Source: Gelidibacter mesophilus DSM 14095 (GTDB taxonomy: Bacteria; Bacteroidota; Bacteroidia; Flavobacteriales; Flavobacteriaceae). From it: a stretch of DNA of 64,000 nt. The position numbers were made by a program, and so were the translations under genes. Under the pieces are notes generated by a model. It was not told where the DNA came from. It searched no databases and saw nothing but the letters and a program-made list of their open reading frames with translations. Shown here piece by piece: positions 42,974 through 51,722 of the stretch. Each line of letters opens with the position of its first letter. The first letter of the stretch is position 1. The stretch covers positions 310,001-374,000 of the forward strand of contig NZ_AUHD01000005.1 of NCBI RefSeq assembly GCF_000423005.1, given 5' to 3'.

Positions 42974-45067
42974 CTATTCCAAAACTAAATGTTGAATAAA
43001 AAACTCCATCATTCTGCTCGTGTTCACAGCAGTATGCCCTTGATCAGGACCTACTTGTACCTCAAAACTTTTTTCTGCTTTTTGTAAAGCTTGAATCAAC
43101 TGCAATGAATTTGCCGGGTGCACGTTATTGTCGTTTGTACCATAAAAGATCATTAATTCGCCTTTTAAATCGTTGGCATAGTTCATTAAACTTGAGGCTT
43201 CGTAACCTTCCAGATTGTTTTCCAATAGGTTCATATAACGCTCCGTATAGATATTGTCATAGTTTCTCCAGTCGGTTACGGCTGAATTTGCTACCGCAGC
43301 ATGATAAACCTCAGGGAATCTCAATAAACTCATAGCCGCTGTTGTTCCTCCGTAAGAAGTGCCATAAACACCAACTTTGGTTTTATCAAAATAAGGACGG
43401 TCGTACAATGATTTTATGCCTTCGGCAAAATCGTCCATTTCTACAATTCCCAAATTCCCATATAATTTATCAAGCATTCTTTTTCCGCGTCCACCAACAT
43501 TTCTACCATCCACACTAACCACTAAGAACCCGTATTCAGTCAAACGATTTGGAAGCTGAAAATTTTCGGAAAAAGCGTTGACTCCTGGGCCACCATAATT
43601 GTTCAATAATAATGGATATTTTTTTGAGGGATCAAACTGCGATGGAAAATGAATCACGCCGTGCAATTTGGTGACGCCATCAGCCGAAGTGAATTCAAAA
43701 GCTTCAACAGTTTTATAGCCCAGCTCATTGAATTTAGACAAATCGGTTTTTAAAAGTTCTGCAACCACTTTTCCTTTGTCGTCGACAAGATTCATGAAAG
43801 GAGGTATGTTATGAGTTTGTGCAATATCTATAAAATGTTTACCGGTAGGCGATAAATTGACAGCATGGTTGTAAGCTGGATCTGTTAATCGGACATCGTT
43901 TGAACCGTCAAATTTAACCCGATGCAATTGCATTTTCATATGATTGTCACCACTGGCCGCCATATAGTAGACAAGTTTTTTGGCTTCATCAACTTCAACA
44001 ATGCGTTGGACTTCAAAATCATGATTGGTTAGTGTATTGACTAATTTTCCGCTGAAATTATATAAGTAATAGTTTTTAAAACCACTCCGCTCAGAAGCCC
44101 AAATAAAATGCTGTTTGTCTTTTAGCTTATAGAATTCTGGTGAATTTTCAGTAAAACTATGGAGCCATTCCTCTCTAACGACAACTCTGGTTTCTCCCGT
44201 CAAAGGATTGGCTGCTTTTAACTCCATGATATCCTGCTTCCGATTGGTGCTATGAAAAAGCAATTCTTTCCCGTCAGGGGTCCATTCTATATCATATAAA
44301 TACGTGCCGATGGCGCCATCATTAAAAGGTTTGCCATCACGTGTGTCAAGAGTGACCGTTTTTTTTGTTTCTAAATCATACACCATTAAATCGACTGGTA
44401 AGTTTTTAGCGCCCACTTTAGGATAGGCTTCTATTTCAACCGAGTCTTGTATTTTTGTTTGATGATAAAGCACATAATACTTTTTGGCATCTTTTTCTTC
44501 AAAGCGATAAAAAGCAACTTTCTTACTGTCAGGAGACCACCACATGGCGGTGTTTTGACCCAGCTCTTCGCCGTAAACCCATGTTGCGATGCCGTATTTT
44601 ACCTGATTTTCCTCATTGCCGTCATTGGTAATTGCTATCACGTTAGAATCATCAGGATTGCTGATGTACATGTTTCTATCTTTTGTAAAGGCTTTTAAAC
44701 TGTTGTCAGGAGACATCGCCGATGCGTATTGTCTTCCACGCGCAGGTCTGTTTCCTCTGTTATAAGGAATTCTTGGCGCCGGTTTATAATCTTCAGATTT
44801 GATGACCTTTTTTTGTTTGACATCAAAAGTATGCGCAGTGTCATTGTCCACATAAGTGACTGTTTTTCCGTCGGCGCTCCATTCAATATGTGACGATAGT
44901 CGCGGCACAGCGCTAAAATATTGCGATGCCATTTTTTGATACTGATCGTATCCTGGCATATTTTTTATTTTATCTTGAGCGCTGCTCGAAATTACGCTCA
45001 TTAAAAATAATGCTGCGAAAAATAATGGCGTGCTTGTCTTTGAAGATCTAAAATTCATTCGAATCAT
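42974..45067 (-). CDS. Dipeptidyl-peptidase IV family S9 peptidase
   Basis: A 697-residue exported peptidase: signal peptide (about 1-30), a DPP4 N-terminal beta-propeller (WSADGKTVTYVDND, WVYGEELGQNTAMWWSPDSKKVAFYRFEE, the segment carrying the substrate-amine Glu residues) and an alpha/beta hydrolase domain. Catalytic Ser571 is in YGTSYGG, the Asp in GTNDNNVHP and the His in DQGHTAVN. It removes Xaa-Pro dipeptides in the periplasm. The normal GWSYGG has Thr instead of Trp here. It follows an S9 gene on the same strand by 45 bp, so the two are a likely operon. Start may be the fourth codon (MNFR). Confidence 0.92.
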   Translation of the reverse strand: MIRMNFRSSKTSTPLFFAALFLMSVISSSAQDKIKNMPGYDQYQKMASQYFSAVPRLSSHIEWSADGKTVTYVDNDTAHTFDVKQKKVIKSEDYKPAPRIPYNRGNRPARGRQYASAMSPDNSLKAFTKDRNMYISNPDDSNVIAITNDGNEENQVKYGIATWVYGEELGQNTAMWWSPDSKKVAFYRFEEKDAKKYYVLYHQTKIQDSVEIEAYPKVGAKNLPVDLMVYDLETKKTVTLDTRDGKPFNDGAIGTYLYDIEWTPDGKELLFHSTNRKQDIMELKAANPLTGETRVVVREEWLHSFTENSPEFYKLKDKQHFIWASERSGFKNYYLYNFSGKLVNTLTNHDFEVQRIVEVDEAKKLVYYMAASGDNHMKMQLHRVKFDGSNDVRLTDPAYNHAVNLSPTGKHFIDIAQTHNIPPFMNLVDDKGKVVAELLKTDLSKFNELGYKTVEAFEFTSADGVTKLHGVIHFPSQFDPSKKYPLLLNNYGGPGVNAFSENFQLPNRLTEYGFLVVSVDGRNVGGRGKRMLDKLYGNLGIVEMDDFAEGIKSLYDRPYFDKTKVGVYGTSYGGTTAAMSLLRFPEVYHAAVANSAVTDWRNYDNIYTERYMNLLENNLEGYEASSLMNYANDLKGELMIFYGTNDNNVHPANSLQLIQALQKAEKSFEVQVGPDQGHTAVNTSRMMEFFIQHLVLE

Positions 45068-45112
45068 GTTAATTTGAATATATAGTAATACTATTTAAAA
45101 TGGATAAAAGGC

Positions 45113-47017
45113 TTAAAGCGTTTCTTTGAGCCACTTAAAAAACTCACTTTGCCATACCAAAGCATTTTGAGGTTTTAAGACCCAGTGATTTTCTTCAGGG
45201 AAATAAACCAATTTGCTTTTAATACCTCTCAACTGTGCCGCTTGAAAAGCACTCAACCCTTGCTCAATAGGGACACGGTAATCCTTTCCGCCTTGGATGA
45301 TTAAAATCGGCGTATCCCATTGTGAAACTTTGTAGATAGGATTAAACTCGTTATAGGCTTTCAGTGTGGTGTTGTTTTTTTCCCAATAGGCGCCACCAAA
45401 ATCATGGTTGACGAAAAATAATTCCTCGGTAGTACCGTACATGCTTCGGGTATCAAAAACGCCATCGTGGGAAATAAAGGTTTTAAAGCGTTTTTCGTGA
45501 ATCCCTGCTAAATAAAATACAGAATAGCCGCCATAACTAGCGCCAATGGCACCCAAGCGATCATTATCTACATACGGTTCTTTGGCAAGGTCGTCAATGG
45601 CTGATAGGTAATCGTCCATCACTTGTCCACCCCAATCTTTACTGATGGCTTCGTTCCATTCCACCCCGTGACCTGGCATGCCGCGACGGTTTGGTGCGAC
45701 CACGATATAACCTTGCGAAGCCATTAGTTGGAAATTCCAACGGTAGGAATAAAATTGGGAGAGTGCCGATTGCGGCCCTCCTTGTGCGTATAATAAAGTT
45801 GGATATTTTTTGGAAGCATCAAAATTAGGGGGTAAAATAACCCAGACCAACATTTGTTTGCCGTCGGTGGTAGTGACATAGCGTTTTTCAACTTTTGGCA
45901 AATCGATACTGCTATATAAGTCCTTGTTGATATTGGTCAGTTGCTTTAAGCTTTTGTCCTTTATATTAAAACTGAAAATTTCGGCAGCATGGTTCATATC
46001 GGTTCGGGTCACCAAGAGCGTGTTATCTTTTTGGGCAATGATGCTGGTAATATCAAACTGGCCTTCTGACAATTGTTCCACAACTGGTGCGATACTTTTT
46101 CTGCCCGGATAATTTACTTTAAACAGCTGAATGGTTCCGTCAACCGGCGCTGTAAAATAAATCTCGTTGCCGTCCTTACTCCATAAAAAACTATTGACTG
46201 TACCATCCCATCTTTCGGTTAAATTCTGTTTAACGCCATTGTTCAATACTACAATATCATTTTTATCGGCTTCATAACCATCGGTTTTCATTTGTAACCA
46301 AGCTAAAGCGCCTTCAGAAGAAAAAGCAGGATTGGTATCATAGCCTTTGTTTTCTTTGGTGATGTTTTCGGTGGATTTAGAATCGAGATTGTATTTATAA
46401 ATATCTGTATTTGTACTGGTAGCGTAGGCTTTGCCTTTTAGTTTTTTGCTAACGTAATAGATGTTTTTACTGTCTGGCGACCAGATATAATCTTCATCAC
46501 CTCCAAATGGTCGTTGTGGTGTGTGAAAAGGTTCGTTGGGCATAATGTCCGTACCGTCAGCATCGTCGGTTTCCGCTTTTTTAAAGAATAAGTGGTTGTA
46601 ACTGCCATCTTGCCACGTGTCCCAATGGCGGATGTCTAAATCAGAAAAAATATAGACATCAGATTTATCAAGATCTTTATAGAGGTCTGTTCCTTTTATA
46701 GCTTCAATAGGAACTTCCTTATGAAACAATTTGTAGTTTCCATCAGGTGACAAGTTTTTGTCTTTAGCCGTGGCATCTTCCTTTTTAATCTCCACTAAAT
46801 CTCCGCCTGTAATCGGCATTTTATAGTATTTGGAGTCATAATTGTTCTCTTTGATATTGGGCGTTTTGACTTCAATAAAAATGGTGGAAACATCTTTGTC
46901 CAGCCCCATAACACTTAGGCGTTCTACTTTCCATAAGAGTTCAGGAGGCATTTTTTGTTGTGCGATCATTAAACTACTACTCAACATTAAACATATAATT
47001 AGGAGTGCATTTTTCAT
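45113..47017 (-). CDS. S9 family peptidase (dipeptidyl/acylaminoacyl peptidase type)
   Basis: A 634-residue exported peptidase with a signal peptide (about 1-19), a WD/propeller-like N-terminal part (IWSPDSKNIYYVSKKLKG, FLWSKDGNEIYFTAPVDG) and a prolyl oligopeptidase-type catalytic domain. RRGMPGHGVEWNEAISKDWGGQVMDDYLSAID is the family signature, catalytic Ser494 is in GASYGG, the Asp is in GGKDYRVP and the His is in ENHWVLKP. It probably degrades peptides in the periplasm, like DPP5. It lies 45 bp upstream of the DPP4 gene. No missing key residue. Confidence 0.9.
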   Translation of the reverse strand: MKNALLIICLMLSSSLMIAQQKMPPELLWKVERLSVMGLDKDVSTIFIEVKTPNIKENNYDSKYYKMPITGGDLVEIKKEDATAKDKNLSPDGNYKLFHKEVPIEAIKGTDLYKDLDKSDVYIFSDLDIRHWDTWQDGSYNHLFFKKAETDDADGTDIMPNEPFHTPQRPFGGDEDYIWSPDSKNIYYVSKKLKGKAYATSTNTDIYKYNLDSKSTENITKENKGYDTNPAFSSEGALAWLQMKTDGYEADKNDIVVLNNGVKQNLTERWDGTVNSFLWSKDGNEIYFTAPVDGTIQLFKVNYPGRKSIAPVVEQLSEGQFDITSIIAQKDNTLLVTRTDMNHAAEIFSFNIKDKSLKQLTNINKDLYSSIDLPKVEKRYVTTTDGKQMLVWVILPPNFDASKKYPTLLYAQGGPQSALSQFYSYRWNFQLMASQGYIVVAPNRRGMPGHGVEWNEAISKDWGGQVMDDYLSAIDDLAKEPYVDNDRLGAIGASYGGYSVFYLAGIHEKRFKTFISHDGVFDTRSMYGTTEELFFVNHDFGGAYWEKNNTTLKAYNEFNPIYKVSQWDTPILIIQGGKDYRVPIEQGLSAFQAAQLRGIKSKLVYFPEENHWVLKPQNALVWQSEFFKWLKETL

Positions 47018-47532
47018 AAGGGTTCTTATTTATAATTGGAATCTTTTTATTGGATTTAAGTTCTGATTTTTTCATGACTAATTTGTAAGAAAAAATGTTA
47101 TGTAATGACGCTGTTTTCCATTTTCTATTAAAGACTATAAATCTATTAAATTACTTTTGGTTAGGCACAGAAATTGCCCTAATTAAAAGCATTTAACAGT
47201 CTCGTGAAATGAATTAAAGTCGATTGTATTGGCTTTTCAAATAGGATTAGAAATTATATAAAGATAAAGTTTCTATACTGATCAGCTCACAACGTATTTA
47301 ACAAAGACTAATGTGGGACACTCAATTTCCATCAGAAGATGTTATTTATTTTATCGGATGCTGGTCAAAAGCGTACTTAAATATGGAAACCACTAAACAG
47401 GCCAGCTTTAAAATGGTCCCAGTCCGAGAATATCGTATGAGCAATTAAAAAGACTACGATACATATAAAAAGTCGCAAATAAAATTTTTTCGATCGGATA
47501 CTATTCGTGTTGTAGGTCATGTATTTTCGTTG
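47018..47532. other. Intergenic region upstream of the S9 peptidase pair
   Basis: A 515-bp stretch. A 45-codon frame on the plus strand (47311-47448) is the only one of note and has no recognisable family. I see no RNA gene or clear promoter. Confidence 0.45.
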
Positions 47533-47955
47533 TTAATAGTCATAACTAATTTTATCGTCAGTGTTGGTGATGTTCAAAATAACCTTATTCCCTTTGATTT
47601 TTAAGTTAGAAATGTCGAAGGAGGATTCTTTGGAAATAATGGCGAAACATTCTTCATTATTTTTCAGAGACAGTCTTAAATTTCTTTGAGGTGGATTGGA
47701 TTCCATTAGTTCTCCGGAATCGATTAATTTAACTTCCCAGCTTTTCCCATCACATCCACTAGAGCTATAGTTAATGATGAGACAATCATTTACAATTTCT
47801 AAACTATTAATGGATAAAGCCGCTGAAGGAGCGTTTATGTACTCCTCTGGACTTATTATGGTTTTAAAGTCACAATTAATCGGATGGTCATCATTGTCAT
47901 AGGAGCATCCCAAAGTTATAATCGCTATAAAAATTATGCTGAAGATACTTTTCAT
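47533..47955 (-). CDS. Hypothetical lipoprotein
   Basis: A 140-residue protein with a lipoprotein signal (IITLGC, Cys17) followed by SYDNDD, an acidic surface-export-like stretch. The mature part has four further Cys residues (in INC, NDC, SGCDG and EEC) that could form disulfides. I do not recognise a family. It lies between a large intergenic region and a hypothetical membrane gene on the same strand (32 bp apart). The frame is short but the signal peptide and composition support a real gene. Confidence 0.7.
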   Translation of the reverse strand: MKSIFSIIFIAIITLGCSYDNDDHPINCDFKTIISPEEYINAPSAALSINSLEIVNDCLIINYSSSGCDGKSWEVKLIDSGELMESNPPQRNLRLSLKNNEECFAIISKESSFDISNLKIKGNKVILNITNTDDKISYDY

Positions 47956-47987
47956 ATTATAGTGTTTTAGTAAACATCCCTATTTTG

Positions 47988-48734
47988 TTATACTTTTTTT
48001 GCAATAGAACTTTCTAATTTTTGGTTCAATTGAGCTATATATACTTTATGTTCAATTAAAGTTTTTAAATCTGTCTCAAATGTTTTGGTCTTGTTCAAAT
48101 TTGGAAACGCAATTTTATTTTTAGCAATTGAATTAGAAATAAAAATATTGAAATAATTATAAAGCAGAATCATTTTTTGGAAATAATCGGTTTTCACGAT
48201 TTTTAAACCAATCCTTTCCGCTGTCCTTTGGTTGATAATGTAGCTTGTTCCACAAATTCTTAAATCACTATTTTTCGTATCCTCGTATGTTTCTATCATG
48301 CTCAATAATCCTTCCAAATATTGCTGTATGATGAAATCAGTACTTTGTTTTCCAGTCATTTTTTTATTAATTACGAAAACATAATCGAACAGAGTTCCAC
48401 CGTGTATAGTTATAATGTCATTTTTTGGCTTTTCGGTTATAAAAAGAGGCGAATAATAAATTAGTCTTCCGCTTTTTTTCATCGAAGGTGTGTCGATAAA
48501 TGATGCGATTAAGGAAAGAACGATTGGAAAAGTGAAAATTGCAATTAGATAAATTCCAGTTTTCCAAGACAGAAAAATTGATAAAAGTTTAATTGCCAAT
48601 GCAGAAAGAACGATGACACTTTGGATTTTATTTTGCTCACTTTTTGACTTATTATAAAATCGATGTTTCAAGATGTTATTTTGTGTTGTTTTTGCAATTA
48701 ATGTGCTAAATAGTATAAGATTAAATTGTTCCAA
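47988..48734 (-). CDS. Hypothetical membrane-anchored protein
   Basis: A 248-residue protein with two adjacent membrane helices near residues 40-85 (VIVLSALAIKLLSIFLSW and GIYLIAIFTFPIVLSLIASF), then a soluble domain of about 160 residues containing YVFVINKKMTGKQSTDFIIQQYLEGLLSMIET. No known family recognised. AT-rich codon use and the MazEF pair 87 bp upstream on the same strand suggest an accessory region. Nothing in the sequence assigns a function. Confidence 0.65.
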   Translation of the reverse strand: MEQFNLILFSTLIAKTTQNNILKHRFYNKSKSEQNKIQSVIVLSALAIKLLSIFLSWKTGIYLIAIFTFPIVLSLIASFIDTPSMKKSGRLIYYSPLFITEKPKNDIITIHGGTLFDYVFVINKKMTGKQSTDFIIQQYLEGLLSMIETYEDTKNSDLRICGTSYIINQRTAERIGLKIVKTDYFQKMILLYNYFNIFISNSIAKNKIAFPNLNKTKTFETDLKTLIEHKVYIAQLNQKLESSIAKKV

Positions 48735-48821
48735 CGTTGAACTGCTTGTTGAAGATCTGCATTGTTTTTTCAGTTAAAATGTTGCCATAAGGAGTTTTCG
48801 CTATTGACAAAAAAATTCCAT

Positions 48822-49145
48822 TTAATCTACATAGGTTTCTCTTATTATATCTTTACATTTTTGTATGTCAGATGTCGACAGTTGGTCAAACGTTTTTAAT
48901 ACTCGAGATTTGTCAATTGTACGAATTTGGTCAATTGCAATCATTCCCTTTTTTCCGTTGTGCTTTACCTTAATTCTGGTCGGATAATGATTCATGTTCT
49001 TTGTCATTGGTGCAACTACAATGGTCCTTAAAAATTTGTTAATCTCGTTGGGTGAAATAATAACACAAGGCCTTGTTTTTTTAATTTCGCTTCCAATAGT
49101 TGGGTCAAGATTTACAAGTACAATTGAATACTGTTCTAATTCCAT
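48822..49145 (-). CDS. mazF: MazF/PemK-type endoribonuclease toxin
   Basis: A 107-residue toxin. YSIVLVNLDPTIGSEIKKTRPCVIISPNEIN is the MazF fold start (D-P-T-x-G-x-E-x-x-K-x-R-P), followed by LRTIVVAPMTKN and GKKGMIAIDQIRTIDKSRVLKTFDQLS. Members cleave mRNA at short sequences. Conserved Arg in KTRP and the IDQIRTIDKSR stretch are intact, so the toxin should be active. It overlaps the antitoxin gene by ten bases, giving tight coupling. Confidence 0.93.
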   Translation of the reverse strand: MELEQYSIVLVNLDPTIGSEIKKTRPCVIISPNEINKFLRTIVVAPMTKNMNHYPTRIKVKHNGKKGMIAIDQIRTIDKSRVLKTFDQLSTSDIQKCKDIIRETYVD

Positions 49146-49381
49146 TCCTCAAAATTTTCTTCCTCGAAAACATCATTGAATAATAAACGGTCATCATTAT
49201 TATCTCGCATTTCTTCAAATTCTTTTTCCCAATTTTTTCTCGGAGTACTAATTGGCTTGAGGATTATATGTCCTTTTTCTAAAATCATTTCGACTTTGTC
49301 ATGTATGTTATACTTTTCTAAAACAGTTTTACTTAAACGTAAACCTTTTGAATTTCCGATTTTTATAATAGCTATTTCCAT
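49136..49381 (-). CDS. mazE: MazE-like AbrB-fold antitoxin
   Basis: An 81-residue protein. MEIAIIKIGNSKGLRLSKTVLEKYNI and DKVEMILEKGHIILKPI form the swapped-hairpin AbrB/MazE DNA-binding domain. The acidic C-terminal tail (NWEKEFEEMRDNNDDRLLFNDVFEEENFEEWN) is the part that plugs the MazF active site. Its 3' end overlaps mazF. A perfect palindrome lies 10 bp upstream of the ATG and probably serves as its operator. Confidence 0.92.
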   Translation of the reverse strand: MEIAIIKIGNSKGLRLSKTVLEKYNIHDKVEMILEKGHIILKPISTPRKNWEKEFEEMRDNNDDRLLFNDVFEEENFEEWN

Positions 49382-49390
49382 AATTTTACT

Positions 49391-49431
49391 TTTGTAATTA
49401 CAAAGTTATCACAAATAGTGTAATCCGCAAA
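49391..49431 (-). promoter_or_regulatory. mazEF promoter and palindromic operator
   Basis: On the minus strand TTTG (49428-49431) is followed 19 bp later by the -7 element TAACTTTG (49401-49408). The perfect 14-bp palindrome TTTGTAATTACAAA (49391-49404) overlaps the -7 element and the start point. The palindrome starts 10 bp upstream of the ATG. This is what an autoregulated toxin-antitoxin operon looks like. Beyond it, up to 49664, no gene is seen. Confidence 0.75.
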
Positions 49432-49684
49432 TTTTTCAGTATTAAACGCCATTAGTATATAAAACCATCAATATAACGCTTGTTTTCATTATTTCTATAA
49501 TGCCTTTGGTTATAGGTCACAATAAAGATGCATGAATATACTCGTGTTTTATTAGCTGTTTAAAGAATCTCAAAGGTGGCAGTAAAACATTGTTTTTATA
49601 TTAATCATTTTTTGTCTTTAAAAAATAATAACAGAGGTCTCCGATGAAATCCTGCTTAAAAGGCTAAATTTGTATACTTTTTCC

Positions 49685-50911
49685 ATGCCTATGTTCCACT
49701 ACGACCTTCCCGATATCAAAGTCCAACGCTTAGCCGTTAAATTAAATCCAGCAGCTGAAAAGTTGGTGATGCAAATTGCGCATCCGTGGGTGTTCTCCAA
49801 AAATATTGAGAAAATAAATAAACCCGGAAATGCGGGTGATATTGCCATTTTATTCCGTCAAAAATCAAATGACGTTTATGGCGTTGGCCTGTATGATCCG
49901 GACTCGCCAATCCAAATTAAAATGCTTCATTATTACAGTGGGAAAAACATTGATAGCGCATTTTTCTCAGAAAAAATAAACGAGGCCTACGCATCACGAG
50001 AACCGCTTTTAAAAACGAATACCAATAGTTATCGGTTGTTGTTTGGTGAAAATGACGGCTTCCCAGGATTTATTGCCGATGTTTACGCAAATGTGTTGGT
50101 GGTTAAATTATATTCCGCCATTTGGTTCCCTTATCTAAAAGATATTTTGGAATTATTGATTGCCGTTTCAGGATGTGAAACAGTAGTTTTACGCCTCAGC
50201 CGAAACCTTCAGGCAAATAATCATTTTGATTTGCAGGACGGCATGGTGTTATATGGAGAATTGGAAAATGAAGAAGTGGAATTTGTAGAACACGGCGTTC
50301 TGTTTACCGCCAATGTTATCAAAGGCCATAAAACCGGTTATTTTTTAGACCATCGCGAAAACCGAAAACGCGTAGGCGTTTTAGCTAAGGGTAAAACAGT
50401 TTTGGATGTGTTTTCCTATGCAGGCGGATTTTCAGTACACGCCTTAGCCGGTGGTGCGAACGAAGTGACCAGCGTTGACATTAGCAAACAAGCATTAGAA
50501 CTGGCCACATCAAATGCTGCTTTAAATGGATATGTAGACAACCATGTGACCCTTGCTGGCGATGCGTTCTTGATTCTTGAACAATTGGTGGAAGAAGGAA
50601 AAACCTATGATGTGGTAGTCATCGATCCGCCATCTTTTGCGAAAAGTCAAAAGGAGGTGGCCACCGCAAAACATAAATACGGGCAATTGGCACGGTTAGG
50701 TGCGCAATTGGTCTCCGCTAAAGGGATCTTAGTTTTGGCATCCTGCTCATCACGTGTGGTGGCTGACGATTTCTTCGAGATCAATGAAGCGGCCCTTCGA
50801 TCTTCTGGACGGAAATTTACAACCCAAGATAAAACCTACCACGACAGTGATCATCCTATTTCTTTTAAGGAAGGTGCCTATTTAAAATGTGGCTATTATA
50901 AATTCAAGTGA
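49685..50911 (+). CDS. Class I SAM-dependent rRNA methyltransferase (RlmI-like)
   Basis: About 408 residues. A PUA domain (AVKLNPAAEKLVMQIAHPWVFSKNIEKI, about 10-95) precedes a methyltransferase with a SAM-binding DVFSYAGGFSVHALAGGANEVTSVDIS and the catalytic motif VIDPPSFAKSQKEV, as in RlmI/RlmK (23S rRNA m5C methyltransferases). The long frame opens at a TTG at 49670, but that codon overlaps a perfect -7 element TAAATTTG (49665-49672), so the start is more likely ATG 49685 (MPMFHYDLP) with a very short leader. A standalone gene. No missing motif. Confidence 0.92.
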   Translation: MPMFHYDLPDIKVQRLAVKLNPAAEKLVMQIAHPWVFSKNIEKINKPGNAGDIAILFRQKSNDVYGVGLYDPDSPIQIKMLHYYSGKNIDSAFFSEKINEAYASREPLLKTNTNSYRLLFGENDGFPGFIADVYANVLVVKLYSAIWFPYLKDILELLIAVSGCETVVLRLSRNLQANNHFDLQDGMVLYGELENEEVEFVEHGVLFTANVIKGHKTGYFLDHRENRKRVGVLAKGKTVLDVFSYAGGFSVHALAGGANEVTSVDISKQALELATSNAALNGYVDNHVTLAGDAFLILEQLVEEGKTYDVVVIDPPSFAKSQKEVATAKHKYGQLARLGAQLVSAKGILVLASCSSRVVADDFFEINEAALRSSGRKFTTQDKTYHDSDHPISFKEGAYLKCGYYKFK

Positions 50912-50995
50912 TGATCGGAAACTAGGGTTTCAGCTTATTATAGAAAATGCTTTTGCTTAATTATCTCGCGTTTAAAAAGAATATTCTTTAGTAAG

Positions 50996-51589
50996 TTATT
51001 GCTTCTCCGCTGGTGGTGTGATCATAATATGCGAACGATGGGTATCAGCCTCCATCAACCATGGCATTCCTGGCAAGGCCGGTTGAGTAGGCAATCCGGT
51101 TTCGGCAGCACTCATGTAAGGCTTGTATAATACATATCTGATTTTACTATTTTTTAATTCACCAGTTTCAAAATCGAGATCTTCCTGTGTTGCAGTCACC
51201 ACATAAACCGCAGCCGGCTCTTTTGGCATTACCAATGTTCCTGCGTCGATTTCAATTTTGCGCGCCTCTCGTTTCTCCATTTCAGTTTTTCCTTCAGCAA
51301 GCAACTCACGACCTCTCGCCATATAGACTTCCAATTTATCGCTATAGCAAGAAACACTTATTCTATCTTTATCCGGATTATCCGCTAAGCAGACCATGCC
51401 GTTGTTACCCTCACGTAAGGTGATGAGTTCTCCTTTTTGGTTGTAGCCTAAAATTTTTGCACCGTCTTGAAATGTTTCAGGGCAGGCATAAAGTGCGGTC
51501 TTAATTTGACTTTCTGCTGATGGTACCTTGGATTGACCTATGGCAGACGAAAAACAAACTAGAACTGAAAGAAGAAATAAATTTTTCAT
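50996..51589 (-). CDS. Exported protein of unknown function
   Basis: A 197-residue secreted protein with a signal peptide (MKNLFLLSVLVCFSSAIGQ). The mature part has a conserved-looking ALYACPETFQDGAKILGYNQKGELITLREGNNGMVCLA with Cys residues, then AAVYVVTATQEDLDFETGELKNSKIRYVLYKPYMSAAETGLPTQPALPGMPWLM. I do not recognise a named family, though the phrasing suggests one conserved in flavobacteria. It is convergent with the methyltransferase gene. Function unknown. Confidence 0.75.
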   Translation of the reverse strand: MKNLFLLSVLVCFSSAIGQSKVPSAESQIKTALYACPETFQDGAKILGYNQKGELITLREGNNGMVCLADNPDKDRISVSCYSDKLEVYMARGRELLAEGKTEMEKREARKIEIDAGTLVMPKEPAAVYVVTATQEDLDFETGELKNSKIRYVLYKPYMSAAETGLPTQPALPGMPWLMEADTHRSHIMITPPAEKQ

Positions 51590-51722
51590 AATTGATTTTT
51601 TTATATGGACTGCATAAGTTACGAAACTTATGGCAAACAGTACAGTGAAATTCCAGTTCTCTTGAGAAATTTAATTATCTTGACCCTATTAAATAACCTC
51701 TGCCACTTTTAGTTTTAAAACC

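Noticed and set aside
47311-47448. 45-codon plus-strand frame
   Set aside because: No recognisable motif; a chance frame or decayed gene is more likely.
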